64,000 bases of DNA from an uncultured Lactobacillus sp. (GCF_945290125.1 NZ_CALYQV010000002.1:21010-85009), one strand, 5' to 3'; shown: positions 7,645 to 16,658, counted from the stretch's first letter. Notes: generated from the sequence alone by a model not told the origin. Numbers and translations are program-made.

Positions 7645-9222
7645 ATGTCAGATAAAGTTTACACAGATTATTTCTATAATTCTGAAGATTTTGATAAAAA
7701 CCACCAAATGGGATACAAAGATCTTCATATTCCTGAAGGAGTTGAAGCTCAGCCTTTGATTGTTCCTCCAGTATTAGAGCCTGATAAACAAGAAAATAAC
7801 GATGTTTGGTATACAATCGATTCTCAAGAAGGCGACTTCCAATTTTTGCCAGGGAAAAAGACTCACACATGGGGCTACAACTTCCCAGTTCTTGGTAAGA
7901 CTATGGTTTTAACCAGAGGTCAACACGTTCATGTAACTTTGAAGAACAGCTTACCAGAATTGACTACTTACCACTGGCACGGTATGGAACTTTCAGGTCC
8001 CGGTAACGATGGTGCTTGTCACTCACCAGTATACCCAGGTGAAGAAAAGCAAATTGACTTCATAGTTAAACAACCAGCAGCTTTAACTTGGCTTCATGCT
8101 CACCCATGTCCATCAACTGCCATGCAAGTTTGGATGGGATTAGCTATGGGCGTTGTTATTACTGATGCCAACGAAGCTAAGTTGCCAATTCCTAAGACTT
8201 ACGGCAAGGATGAGTTCCCAATTATTTTGCAAGACCGTATTTTCCACGAAGACAACCAATTTGACTACAAGGCAGACTACAACGCGATGGGCATCTTTGG
8301 CGACACTCCAATCATCAATGGTGTTGTTCGGCCATACGTTGATGTCACTACTCAAAAAGTACGTTTGCTCTTCTTAGGTGGTTCTAACCGTCGTGAATGG
8401 CGCCTGCACTTTAGTGATGACTTGGTAATGACCCAAATCGCCGGTGATGACTCATTCTTGGAGCACCCAGTTAAATTGACTAAAGTCTTAATTGGACCAG
8501 GTGAACGTCAACAAGTAGTTGTTGATTTCAGCAATTATAAAGAAGGCGATGTTGTCAATCTTTACACTGACGACTTCAAGTTGGTTGAATTTAGAATTCA
8601 CAGTTATGAAAAAGATGACAGCGTAATTCCTGATACTTTATTTAAACCATATGATCCAGTTGTTAACCCTAACTCACCAGTTCCTCATGTTACTATGGAT
8701 AACCACAACATGATCAACGGTAAGTTGTTCTCAATGAAAAGAATTGATATGAAGCAGGAATTGATGAATGCTGAATATTGGGATGTAACTAACACTAACG
8801 ATAAAGTTAACGGCATGTTGCACCCATTCCACACTCACGGTGCTCACTTCCTTGTTGTATCACGTAACGGTAAAGAACCATATCCAAACGAAAGAGGAGT
8901 ATACAAGGACACTATCGAAGTAGCACCTCAAGAAACAGTTCGCATAAAGGTTTACTTCCAAAATACTGGTGTCTTCATGTACCACTGCCACATTATCGAG
9001 CACGAAGATGCCGGTATGATGGCGCAAATTCAAATTGTTGATCCAAAAGACCCAGACAAGAAATTTCATTTGATGGACATGGAAACTCTGACTAAAGCTT
9101 TTGCTGAAGAAAGAGGCGTTCCAGAAGATGAAGTCTTCTGCCCAGGTATGGACGTTGAAGGTATGGCAGTTAAAGGTGAAGACCACAGTCTTGACGCTCT
9201 GTCAGGCGCAACTCACCACTAA
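7645..9222 (+). CDS. Cytosolic multicopper oxidase with C-terminal FMN-acceptor-like motif
   Basis: Oxidises a substrate (Cu+, phenols, amines or bilirubin-like compounds in this family) and reduces O2 to water at a four-copper site. All ligand motifs are intact in 525 residues: HWHG (110-113), HAHP (151-154), HPFHTHGAHF (about 397-406) and HCHIIEHEDAGMM from 447, with the type-1 Cys at 448 and an axial Met. There is no signal peptide or Tat motif, so it should be cytoplasmic. Three cupredoxin domains are expected for this CueO/SufI-like size. The last residues read D-A-L-S-G-A-T-H-H (D517-T523), a match to the motif that ApbE-type transferases flavinylate, joined by a flexible acidic segment. 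It is monocistronic, with cre-like control upstream and a terminator just after. Confidence 0.9.
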   Translation: MSDKVYTDYFYNSEDFDKNHQMGYKDLHIPEGVEAQPLIVPPVLEPDKQENNDVWYTIDSQEGDFQFLPGKKTHTWGYNFPVLGKTMVLTRGQHVHVTLKNSLPELTTYHWHGMELSGPGNDGACHSPVYPGEEKQIDFIVKQPAALTWLHAHPCPSTAMQVWMGLAMGVVITDANEAKLPIPKTYGKDEFPIILQDRIFHEDNQFDYKADYNAMGIFGDTPIINGVVRPYVDVTTQKVRLLFLGGSNRREWRLHFSDDLVMTQIAGDDSFLEHPVKLTKVLIGPGERQQVVVDFSNYKEGDVVNLYTDDFKLVEFRIHSYEKDDSVIPDTLFKPYDPVVNPNSPVPHVTMDNHNMINGKLFSMKRIDMKQELMNAEYWDVTNTNDKVNGMLHPFHTHGAHFLVVSRNGKEPYPNERGVYKDTIEVAPQETVRIKVYFQNTGVFMYHCHIIEHEDAGMMAQIQIVDPKDPDKKFHLMDMETLTKAFAEERGVPEDEVFCPGMDVEGMAVKGEDHSLDALSGATHH

Positions 9223-9256
9223 TTATTACTTTCACTAAAGAATTAGTTAATTTTAC

Positions 9257-9286
9257 AAAAATCGTTCATTAATTTGAACGATTTTT
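9257..9286 (+). terminator. Terminator of multicopper oxidase gene
   Basis: ATCGTTCA and TGAACGAT form a stem around a 6-nt loop, extended by A/T pairs and followed by a T run. Confidence 0.85.
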
Positions 9287-9321
9287 TGCTTTTAAGAAAC
9301 AATCTATGTTTAAATAGCTTT

Positions 9322-10032
9322 ATGAAAAAGAAAAGATTTTCCATTAAAGCTATTTTATTTATATTCCTAGGTCTCGTTCTCTTAGGTGCAGTTTTTGGTG
9401 CCCTTAATTCTAATAGTTTTAAAGATCGCTATGACTGGGTTACCCTGAAATCCTCTCAAAAACTGGATGTTCCACTAGAAAACCAGTACCCAGAACTACC
9501 AAATGGTTGCGAAGTAACTTCCTTATCAATGCTGTTACAGTATTATGGTATTAAGGTAAATAAACTAAACTTATCCGAAAATATTAAGCATGTATCTTCT
9601 TATACGGATGATGGCAAATATCGAGGCAATCCCCATGTAGGCTTTGTCGGTTATATGAGCCAGGCAAATGCTGGCTGGTGCGTTTATAATGAGCCTTTAG
9701 AACAAATAGGACTAAAATATACTAATCGGATTAAAAATTTTACTAATCATGATTTTATTCAAGTAATGAAATTAGTTTCTGATGGTCATCCTGTGCTAAT
9801 CATAACTACCACAAACTTTAATCATGTTAGCGATATGCAAACATGGCAAACAGCTCAAGGTGAAGTTCATGTAACACCATCTTCTCATGCTTGTGTTATT
9901 ACTGGCTTTGACAAAAAAGCTCATGTTGTTTATGTTAATGATCCTTTTGGCCATAAAAATAAAAAAATTCCGTGGCAAAACTTGGAGAAAAGTTATAATC
10001 AGCAAGGAAAACAAGCATTATATCTAGAATAG
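9322..10032 (+). CDS. Membrane-anchored C39-like (papain-fold) peptidase
   Basis: 236 residues, starting at the ATG at 9322, which directly precedes a typical membrane-anchor sequence (KKKRF then ~18 hydrophobic residues, about 10-27). Upstream codons would run through the previous gene's terminator. The rest fits Peptidase_C39_2 (PF13529). The catalytic Cys is about C63 in PNGCEVTSL, the His is in SSHACVITG, and the following Asn/Asp is in VNDPFGH. These secreted or anchored proteins are common in lactobacilli; their substrates are mostly unknown and I cannot assign one here. The ribosome binding site is weak. Ends at a strong terminator. Confidence 0.75.
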   Translation: MKKKRFSIKAILFIFLGLVLLGAVFGALNSNSFKDRYDWVTLKSSQKLDVPLENQYPELPNGCEVTSLSMLLQYYGIKVNKLNLSENIKHVSSYTDDGKYRGNPHVGFVGYMSQANAGWCVYNEPLEQIGLKYTNRIKNFTNHDFIQVMKLVSDGHPVLIITTTNFNHVSDMQTWQTAQGEVHVTPSSHACVITGFDKKAHVVYVNDPFGHKNKKIPWQNLEKSYNQQGKQALYLE

Positions 10033-10033
10033 A

Positions 10034-10069
10034 AAAAAGAGCAGATTCAATTAAGAATCTGCTCTTTTT
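10034..10069 (+). terminator. Terminator of the C39-like peptidase gene
   Basis: A perfect 15-bp stem (AAAAAGAGCAGATTC / GAATCTGCTCTTTTT) with a 6-nt loop starts 1 nt after the stop codon. Confidence 0.9.
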
Positions 10070-10080
10070 CAAATCGAGGC

Positions 10081-10207
10081 TCGTTATTAATAACAAGTGA
10101 CTACTTCTGTTCACATCAGGTTGGTCAACCACCAGCACTTCCCGCGCCTGCCACTTAAGGCGAGTGTCCTCACACAAATACGCATCTCGCGTTTTTGTCG
10201 ACTCGCA
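10081..10207. repeat. GC-rich structured intergenic element, possible ncRNA or dispersed repeat
   Basis: This stretch is clearly richer in G+C than its surroundings and packed with self-complementary segments. GCGAGT (10160-10165) pairs with ACTCGC (10201-10206). Inside them, ACAAATACGC (10174-10183) pairs with GCGTTTTTGT (10189-10198) with one mismatch. GGTTG/CAACC form a small hairpin at 10119-10130, and CGCCT/AGGCG another at 10145-10162. It lies between the 3' ends of convergent genes, so it is not a leader. I do not recognise an Rfam family. The strand is undetermined. Confidence 0.45.
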
Positions 10208-10684
10208 TTAATTATTATACTTATTCGAATGACGTTTGTAAAATTTTTTTATCCTGAAAAAGATTTCCACACACATACTTGATAAAAGCATCCCGAGAGC
10301 AATTGACCCTGTTACTATTATTACTCTTATAACCGCATCATTAGCTCCACTCAGGTTGCCCGAGGTTAATTCTCGCACTGCCTGATAAGCAGGAACCCCG
10401 GGTACTAGAGGCACAATTGCCGGAATATAAAAAACTGTAGCCGGACATTTTTTTATCCTGGCAAAAACTATTCCTAATATACCAATGGCAAATGAACCAA
10501 GCAAGTTTGAGAGCAGCCGTCCCATTGATGCTCTCATTGCCAGCCAATAGATGATCCAGCTAATAATACCGCTCATACCAGCTAAATTAAGCACTCGGCG
10601 CGGAACATTAATTGTTAGGGCAAAGCCAACAGAAGCTAAATAAGCAAAGGCAACGTTAATTACTATTTCTAACCAAAAAGGCAT
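10208..10684 (-). CDS. Threonine/serine exporter, C-terminal half (ThrE_2, split system)
   Basis: 158 residues with four or five membrane segments, matching the C-terminal ThrE_2 domain (PF12821), including PAIVPLVPGVPAYQAV. It should pair with the 258-residue protein encoded 3 nt upstream to make one ThrE-type exporter in the membrane. The start ATG is preceded by AGGAGC. It is the last gene of the ABC-F / ThrE-N / ThrE-C run. The substrate (threonine, serine or a related small molecule) is from family knowledge only. Confidence 0.85.
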   Translation of the reverse strand: MPFWLEIVINVAFAYLASVGFALTINVPRRVLNLAGMSGIISWIIYWLAMRASMGRLLSNLLGSFAIGILGIVFARIKKCPATVFYIPAIVPLVPGVPAYQAVRELTSGNLSGANDAVIRVIIVTGSIALGMLLSSMCVEIFFRIKKFYKRHSNKYNN

Positions 10685-10687
10685 TTT

Positions 10688-11464
10688 TTAAGCTCCTAAA
10701 AACTTTAACACAATACCAACTCCACCGCCTAACGCAAAGGCTGTGAGCAAGGCCTCACAAATTTTCGCCATTCCTGAAAGAATATCGCCCTTAAACAAAT
10801 CCCGCAGAGCGTTAGTCAAAGCCAAACCAGGTACTAACGGCATCAACGCACCGGTGAGAATGTTATCAATAATCATTTTGGGAAAAAGATTAACTAAACC
10901 AGCTGCTACAATAGTCATAACCAGAGCAGCAACCAGTTCAGCCAAAAACTTGACGTTGGTAAAACGTTTAAAATAATAAAAAGAGAGAAATCCGATTGCT
11001 CCAACGAAAGCTGCGGCCGGAAAATCAACCCAATCATAATTATTCATAAACATTACCATCAGCGTGGCACTTAAAACCGCAGCACCAATAGTTTGCAACC
11101 ATAAGGGAAATGTGGGAAAACCACCGTGGGCAATTTTATCTACTTCCCGTTTAACTTCTTGCAAAGTGATTTTTTTATCCGCAAAAGCTCGCGATAATGA
11201 GTTAATCCGGTCAACCAACTCAAGATTAATATTGCGTTCATGTACTAAAATACTCTGACAATAATTGCCGTGGTCGAGACTCATAAAAACGCCTGTTGGT
11301 ACCACAAAGACTCGCGGATCGGGTTCCCCGGCACTTTTAGCAATACGCAGCATTGTATCTTCAACCCGATACATTTCACTGCCCCCTTCTATCATTAGCT
11401 CACCGGCAGTTAAACAGGTATCAAGTAAATCCTGGTAAAACAGTTCACTTTGTTCAGCACTCAT
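10688..11464 (-). CDS. Threonine/serine exporter, N-terminal half (ThrE/DUF1212, split system)
   Basis: 258 residues. The soluble N-terminal ~115 residues (EGGSEMYRVEDTM, VVPTGVFMSLDHG) are the hydrolase-like part of the ThrE N-terminal domain (PF06738). About five membrane segments follow, with PLVPGLALTNALRDL. The partner half is the next gene. An 8-nt gap follows the ABC-F gene upstream, so the three are probably cotranscribed. A complete fused ThrE is encoded separately at 36799-38154. Confidence 0.87.
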   Translation of the reverse strand: MSAEQSELFYQDLLDTCLTAGELMIEGGSEMYRVEDTMLRIAKSAGEPDPRVFVVPTGVFMSLDHGNYCQSILVHERNINLELVDRINSLSRAFADKKITLQEVKREVDKIAHGGFPTFPLWLQTIGAAVLSATLMVMFMNNYDWVDFPAAAFVGAIGFLSFYYFKRFTNVKFLAELVAALVMTIVAAGLVNLFPKMIIDNILTGALMPLVPGLALTNALRDLFKGDILSGMAKICEALLTAFALGGGVGIVLKFLGA

Positions 11465-11472
11465 TTTTCACC

Positions 11473-13020
11473 TCAAAGTTTATTCATCGTTTCAATATCA
11501 ATAGTTTTATTAACCCAGTTACCTTGGAAAAAGTCTCGTTCGTGACTAACGATAATGACTCCGCCAGGAAACTTAACGATAGCTTGCCTAAGTGCATCTT
11601 TAGCATCGCGATCCAAATGATTGGTAGGCTCATCTAAAAACAATAAATTAGCAGGTTCAAACAACATTTTAGCCAGTTTAACTTTTTCTTGCTCACCACC
11701 CGATAATTTTTTCAAAGGACTCATTGCCTGCTGAGCGGTAACACCTAATTTCGCCAGAGCGCCTCTTAATTCTTTAGGCTTAATCTGTTCAAAATTTTCC
11801 TGCAGATATTGCAGAGGAGTCATATTATTATTAGGCCAGGTCAACTCCTGCTTAAAGTAAGCAATCTTGGCAGTTTCTGATAATTTATAGGTGCCGAAAA
11901 TGGGTTCTAATTGCCCCAGCAACGTTTTTAATAACGTGGTTTTACCAATCCCATTAAAGCCAGTAATAGCAACTTTTTCATTATTTCCAACTGAAAAATT
12001 AAAAGCTTCTTTTACCAGCGCCTGGTCATAGCCGATAACCAAATCCTGTGTTTGTAGAAGTAAATTGGCTGCTGTTGCTACATAAGGAAATGCAAAATGC
12101 GGTTTTTGATTGCTTTTGGGTGGATTCAGCACTTCCATCTTTGCCAACTGGCGCGCCCGTGATTTGGCAATTTTCGACCGGGTTCCAGCCTTATTTTTAC
12201 GTATATATGCTTCCGTTTTAGCAATTTTGCGTTGCTGGTTAGTATAAGCCTTCATGTAAGTTTCCCGATTAGCTTCTTTTTGCCTCATTGCCTGCTTTAA
12301 TGTACCGGTATAACGCGTGATTGTGCCCAGATCAATATCAATAATGCAGTTGGCAATTCTGTTTAAAAAGTCATAATCATGACTAACAACAATAAAAGCA
12401 CCCTCAAAATCATTCAAATAATCAACCAGCCAGTCAATATGAACAACATCTAAGTAGTTGGTTGGCTCATCTAACAGTAAAACAGCCGGAGTTTGCAGCA
12501 GCAATTTAGCTAAAATGATTTTTGATCTTTGACCACCTGACAATTGGCTCACATCATGATCATACCCTAACTCAGCCAGGCCTAAACCAGAAGCAACACG
12601 TTCAATTTCTGTATCAATATTATAAAAGTTGTTTTCCTCTAAGTAAGTTTGCAGCTTACCCGCTTTTGCGAGTAGAGAATCAGCTCCTTCAGTTGCATAT
12701 TGCTCATAAAGTGAGTTTAATTCTTGTTCTTTTTGATAAAGGGGAGCAAAAGCTGTGCGCAAAAACTGCCGAATCGTCACGCCTTGCTGCAATTTAGCAT
12801 ACTGATCGAGATAACCAACTGCTACCTTATTTTGCCATTTAATTTGACCTTCATCAGGCAGTATTTCACCAGTTAAAATTTTAATCAAAGTGGATTTGCC
12901 AACCCCATTTTGGCCAGTGACTCCCATATGGTCTTCTTTATTAAGGACGAAACTGGCATTTTCATACAAAGTTTTATCCTCAAAGCCTTGTCCTAAATTT
13001 TTAACTGTTAATAAACTCAT
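11473..13020 (-). CDS. ABC-F family ATPase (YkpA/YbiT-like)
   Basis: 515 residues with two ATP-binding cassettes and no membrane domain. The first has Walker A GQNGVGKST, signature LSGGQRSKIILAK and Walker B LLLDEPTNYLD. The second has GFNGIGKTT, LSGGEQEKVKLAK and LFLDEPTNHLD. The cassettes are joined by a basic, helical linker (about 235-315), which in ABC-F proteins reaches toward the peptidyl-transferase centre. Members tune translation or protect ribosomes; this one looks like the housekeeping YkpA/YbiT branch rather than a resistance factor, though I cannot exclude the latter. GGGAG precedes the start. It is the first gene of the ThrE operon. Confidence 0.88.
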   Translation of the reverse strand: MSLLTVKNLGQGFEDKTLYENASFVLNKEDHMGVTGQNGVGKSTLIKILTGEILPDEGQIKWQNKVAVGYLDQYAKLQQGVTIRQFLRTAFAPLYQKEQELNSLYEQYATEGADSLLAKAGKLQTYLEENNFYNIDTEIERVASGLGLAELGYDHDVSQLSGGQRSKIILAKLLLQTPAVLLLDEPTNYLDVVHIDWLVDYLNDFEGAFIVVSHDYDFLNRIANCIIDIDLGTITRYTGTLKQAMRQKEANRETYMKAYTNQQRKIAKTEAYIRKNKAGTRSKIAKSRARQLAKMEVLNPPKSNQKPHFAFPYVATAANLLLQTQDLVIGYDQALVKEAFNFSVGNNEKVAITGFNGIGKTTLLKTLLGQLEPIFGTYKLSETAKIAYFKQELTWPNNNMTPLQYLQENFEQIKPKELRGALAKLGVTAQQAMSPLKKLSGGEQEKVKLAKMLFEPANLLFLDEPTNHLDRDAKDALRQAIVKFPGGVIIVSHERDFFQGNWVNKTIDIETMNKL

Positions 13021-13094
13021 TATGCATCTCCCTAGATAGTAAGATAAGTAGTACTGTAAAAAGTAAAGCAGTTGTTTTGTCTATCAGTTTAATT

Positions 13095-13108
13095 TGTAAA
13101 CGCATGCA
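13095..13108. promoter_or_regulatory. cre-like box upstream of the ABC-F gene
   Basis: TGTAAACGCATGCA matches the TGNAANCGNNNNCA pattern at every fixed position. It lies 75 bp upstream of the ABC-F start, next to the terminator of the upstream gene. Confidence 0.35.
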
Positions 13109-13112
13109 ATAA

Positions 13113-13137
13113 AAAAGTGGGCAATTTGCCCACTTTT
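13113..13137 (-). terminator. Terminator of the LCP operon
   Basis: AAAAGTGGGCA / TGCCCACTTTT form a perfect stem with a 3-nt loop; the stem overlaps the stop codon of the upstream-encoded membrane protein. Confidence 0.85.
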
Positions 13138-13495
13138 ACATTCTTTCTTGTTCATATTTCTGCAAGGCATCCAATATTTTTGGCCAATAACGCTTAGGCA
13201 AAATTAATTGCAACTTGTTGTTATATATTGGAAAATCACTTGCTTTCATTCCCGTAATTTCGGCTAAATCCTCATCGGATAAGTGATATTTACTTGCGAT
13301 CCGCTTTATTTCAACGGAAGCATGACCCCGAAACCATGAAAGAGCAAAGAAAAATAAGGCAAATATGCTAGCCACTAAAACAGCAACCGGTAAAGACCAG
13401 TGCAATGTGCGTAAGCAGATGAAAATTACGGCAAGAAAAGCAATAAAAGCTGATATCACACCATAAACAATTAGAAATACAGATTGCTTACGCAT
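13136..13495 (-). CDS. Small two-helix membrane protein of unknown function
   Basis: 119 residues. Two hydrophobic helices at about 7-28 and 34-54 are followed by a soluble ~60-residue C-terminal part (HLSDEDLAEITG, KLQLILPKRYWPKIL) that looks helical. GGAGG is placed ideally before the ATG. It lies 26 nt downstream of the LCP gene and shares its terminator, so it is probably cotranscribed with it. I know no function; a link to wall-polymer attachment is only suggested by position. Confidence 0.65.
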   Translation of the reverse strand: MRKQSVFLIVYGVISAFIAFLAVIFICLRTLHWSLPVAVLVASIFALFFFALSWFRGHASVEIKRIASKYHLSDEDLAEITGMKASDFPIYNNKLQLILPKRYWPKILDALQKYEQERM

Positions 13496-13521
13496 ATTTT
13501 ATCCTCCTTTGCTAAGAACAC

Positions 13522-14703
13522 TTATTGACCAGAATTAGTCCCACTTGAAATAGTTCCACTAGAACTGCTATTTGACTCATCAGTTACTACTGAACGGTAA
13601 ATTTGATAGTTAGTAAACGGACTTGGATCCTGCCATTTAATGTTATTGTTCTGCTCATTTAGCCTGTTGAGCTTCGTTTCATCATTATCCAATATTTTTT
13701 TATCCAAGTCAAGATTGGTACGGATCTTGTCAGAAGCCTTCTGTAGTTCTTTGGTAGATGCTACCTGAATAGAAGAACCGTTAATCCAAGCATCATGTCC
13801 TTGAATATAACCGCTTGAAATATTTTGGGAGCAACCACGATATGTCAAAGCTAATGCTAACATATCATTAAAGGTAAGATTGGTTTTAACATACTTCGAA
13901 AAAATCTTAACCAGCTTACGGTAATTAGTTATTGAATCGACAGAGATAGCCTTGTGGACAACTGCGGTAATTACTTGCCTTTGGCGCATTTGTCTGCCAT
14001 AATCGCCTCGAGGATCATCATGGCGCATTCTAACATAAGCTACAGCATGACGTCCGTTTAGGTGTTGCTTTCCTTTATGGAAATCACACCAGTCATACGA
14101 AAACTTAAACGGTACTTTGACATCAACCCCGCCAACAGCATCAACTAAGCTTTTTAACGCCTTCATGTTAACTTCTACATAATAGTGAATAGGAACACCG
14201 ATTAAAGCAGAAACAGTTTTCATGGAAGCAGAACTGCCGCCAATTCCATAAGCTGAATTAACCCGAAACATATTGTACTTGTTTCCCGGATCACCTAAAA
14301 TATTGGCAAGGGTATCACGAGGAATAGAAGTCATTGTTGCTTTATTCTTAGCCGGGTTAGCAGTAGCCAAAATCAAAGTATCCGAGTTGCCCTTATCATG
14401 TCTGCCTTCAAGTCCTTGATCAACTCCAAGAATCAAAACTGAGATTGGTTGTCTGTTGGCAATACGAGCAGAGGTGGCATAATTGCCACTATCACCATCA
14501 ATTGCGCTGTGCAAAGCAAAATACATGTGAGCTGCCCAAGCCAGACCCAGGCAAACACACAAAACAGCCACAATACCACAAATCCGTGCGAAAACGCTGC
14601 CCTTGAATGCTTTAGTTGGTTCTGCTAAAGCAAGATTACGTTGAAGATTTAGAGAAGAATGTTCTTTATGGTAATCTTCTCTGCGTTTTGAATTTGGATT
14701 CAT
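13522..14703 (-). CDS. LytR-CpsA-Psr (LCP) family cell-wall glycopolymer transferase
   Basis: Transfers lipid-linked wall polymers (teichoic acid, capsule) to peptidoglycan on the outer membrane face. It has a cytoplasmic N-terminus, one membrane helix (about 42-64) and an extracellular LCP domain. Conserved charged residues are in GVDQGLEGRHDKGNSDTLI, SIPRDT and DPRGDYGRQMRQRQ, which bind the polyprenyl pyrophosphate head. The tail is Ser/Gly/Asn-rich. The frame extends to a TTG at 14757 without a ribosome binding site. I prefer the ATG at 14703 (393 aa), although its AGAGGA lies very close. It is followed by the small membrane protein gene. Confidence 0.88.
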   Translation of the reverse strand: MNPNSKRREDYHKEHSSLNLQRNLALAEPTKAFKGSVFARICGIVAVLCVCLGLAWAAHMYFALHSAIDGDSGNYATSARIANRQPISVLILGVDQGLEGRHDKGNSDTLILATANPAKNKATMTSIPRDTLANILGDPGNKYNMFRVNSAYGIGGSSASMKTVSALIGVPIHYYVEVNMKALKSLVDAVGGVDVKVPFKFSYDWCDFHKGKQHLNGRHAVAYVRMRHDDPRGDYGRQMRQRQVITAVVHKAISVDSITNYRKLVKIFSKYVKTNLTFNDMLALALTYRGCSQNISSGYIQGHDAWINGSSIQVASTKELQKASDKIRTNLDLDKKILDNDETKLNRLNEQNNNIKWQDPSPFTNYQIYRSVVTDESNSSSSGTISSGTNSGQ

Positions 14704-14852
14704 TCCTCTATTTAATCCCTTTCGTATTTTTCCATCTATTATTTTTAACACTTTCAAACTTGAATTAAAATAATATCAATTATAATTAATAATATCTTAT
14801 TTTTTATTCTTTAGTATAATTTAATTATATATATCAAAAAAGGAGATTTTAA

Positions 14853-16658
14853 ATGTCAATTCCTAAACGAAGTGAAGTTCCCGCAAATCTAAAATGGGAT
14901 CTAACTAGAATATTTAAATCAGATACTGACTGGGAAGACGAATATACACGTCTTAAAAAAGAAATACCAGTTTTAAACACCTTGAAAGAAAATTTTGTTA
15001 CATCAGGTACATCATTATATAATGGAATAACTAAAATTTTAGCACTTAGCAGAAGGCTGGAAAAAGTTTACTCTTATGCTACTTTAGCTAGTGATGTTGA
15101 CACTGGAAACGCACACTATTTAGGTTATGTTGCTCAAGTACAAGGATTAGCCAGTCAATTTGAAGCAGCCACCGCTTTTATGAACCCTGCAATTTTAAGT
15201 GTTTCTACCGCAAAATTAGCAGCATTTAAGCAAGAAGAACCAAGATTGGTCAACTATAATCATTTACTTGATCAGATTACCAGAATGCGGCCTTATACTC
15301 TATCCGCCAAAGAAGAAAAACTGATTGCAGATGCTGGAGATGCTTTGTCTGCTTCTGACAATACTTATAATGTTTTGACCAACTCGGACATGAAGTATGG
15401 TTACACTCAAAATGATAACGGAGAAATGGTGCAGCTTTCTGACGGATTGTATTCTTTATTGATTCAATCTCAAAAGCGTGAAGTAAGAAAAGGTGCATTT
15501 GATTCAATGTACGCCACATACGGTCAGTTTGAAAATTCTTTGGCTGCTACCCTGTCTGGTGCTGTAAAAGAACATAATTACAATGCCCGTGTTCATCATT
15601 ACCAATCAGCACGCGAATGTGCAATGAATGAAAATAGTGTACCAACAGTTGTTTACGATACTTTAATTAGCGAAGTAGACCAGCATTTAAACCTTCTTCA
15701 TGACTATGTAGCTTTACGCAAACAAATTTTAGGCTTGAACGATTTACAAATGTGGGATATGTATGTTCCTTTAACTGGCAAACCGGCTTTATCTTACACA
15801 TTTGATGAAGCCAAAAAAGAGGCTAAAAAAGCTTTACGACCATTTGGCGAGGATTATTTAAAGCAAGTTGATTATATTTTTAATAATCGGGTAATCGATG
15901 TAGTTGAATCAAAAAACAAGGCTACCGGTGCATATTCTGGCGGATGCTACGATACGGATGCGTATGAACTACTTAACTGGGAAGACAATGTTGATTCATT
16001 GTACACATTGGTTCATGAAACAGGTCATTCCGTTCACAGTATGTATACAAGACAAAACCAGCCATATGTTTATGGCGATTATCCTATCTTTGTTGCTGAA
16101 ATAGCTTCCACAACTAACGAGAATATTCTAACAGAATACTTTTTAGCACATATCACTGACCCTAAAACCCGCGCTTTTGTTTTAAATTATTATTTAGACT
16201 CTTTCAAAGGAACTTTATTTAGACAAACGCAGTTTGCAGAGTTTGAACAGCGCATTCATGAACTAGATGCTGAAGGTGAACCTCTAACTGCTGATCGTTT
16301 AGATGATATGTACGGTAAATTAAACGAGCGCTATTATGGTGATGCGGTCGAGCCAGGGGGAGAAATTGCTAAAGAATGGGCCAAAATTCCTCATTTTTAT
16401 TATAATTTCTACGTTTACCAGTATGCTACAGGATTTGCTGCTGCCACTGCTCTGGCCAATAATGTCGTGCATGGTACTGCTGAGCAAAGAAAAGCATACA
16501 TTAGCTTTTTGAAAGCTGGTTCCAGCGACTACCCAGTTGAAATCATGAAAAAAGCAGGAGTTGATATGACTAAGCCTGATTATTTGGAAGAAGCCTTCAC
16601 CACTTTTGCCAATCGTCTAGCTGAATTTAAGAAAATTGTCCAAAATAATCTTAAATAA
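14853..16658 (+). CDS. pepF: Oligoendopeptidase F (M3 zinc metallopeptidase)
   Basis: Cytoplasmic zinc peptidase that cuts oligopeptides of roughly 7-17 residues, part of peptide use and turnover in lactic acid bacteria. The 601 residues match PepF length. The zinc motif HETGH (in LVHETGHSVHS, about residue 390) and the downstream Glu in the FVAEIASTTNE segment are present. AAGGAG precedes the ATG; a TATAAT hexamer lies at 14815-14820. It is monocistronic, ending at a strong hairpin, and divergent from the LCP gene. Confidence 0.93.
   Translation: MSIPKRSEVPANLKWDLTRIFKSDTDWEDEYTRLKKEIPVLNTLKENFVTSGTSLYNGITKILALSRRLEKVYSYATLASDVDTGNAHYLGYVAQVQGLASQFEAATAFMNPAILSVSTAKLAAFKQEEPRLVNYNHLLDQITRMRPYTLSAKEEKLIADAGDALSASDNTYNVLTNSDMKYGYTQNDNGEMVQLSDGLYSLLIQSQKREVRKGAFDSMYATYGQFENSLAATLSGAVKEHNYNARVHHYQSARECAMNENSVPTVVYDTLISEVDQHLNLLHDYVALRKQILGLNDLQMWDMYVPLTGKPALSYTFDEAKKEAKKALRPFGEDYLKQVDYIFNNRVIDVVESKNKATGAYSGGCYDTDAYELLNWEDNVDSLYTLVHETGHSVHSMYTRQNQPYVYGDYPIFVAEIASTTNENILTEYFLAHITDPKTRAFVLNYYLDSFKGTLFRQTQFAEFEQRIHELDAEGEPLTADRLDDMYGKLNERYYGDAVEPGGEIAKEWAKIPHFYYNFYVYQYATGFAAATALANNVVHGTAEQRKAYISFLKAGSSDYPVEIMKKAGVDMTKPDYLEEAFTTFANRLAEFKKIVQNNLK

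Noticed and set aside
10097-10282. Rightward 61-codon open frame through the structured element
   Set aside because: It has no ribosome binding site and runs through stems and into the end of the opposite-strand thrE gene; the structure explains the lack of stops better than coding.
11473-13020. Antibiotic-resistance ABC-F protein
   Set aside because: The sequence looks like the housekeeping YkpA/YbiT branch and is cotranscribed with an amino-acid exporter; no resistance context is visible.
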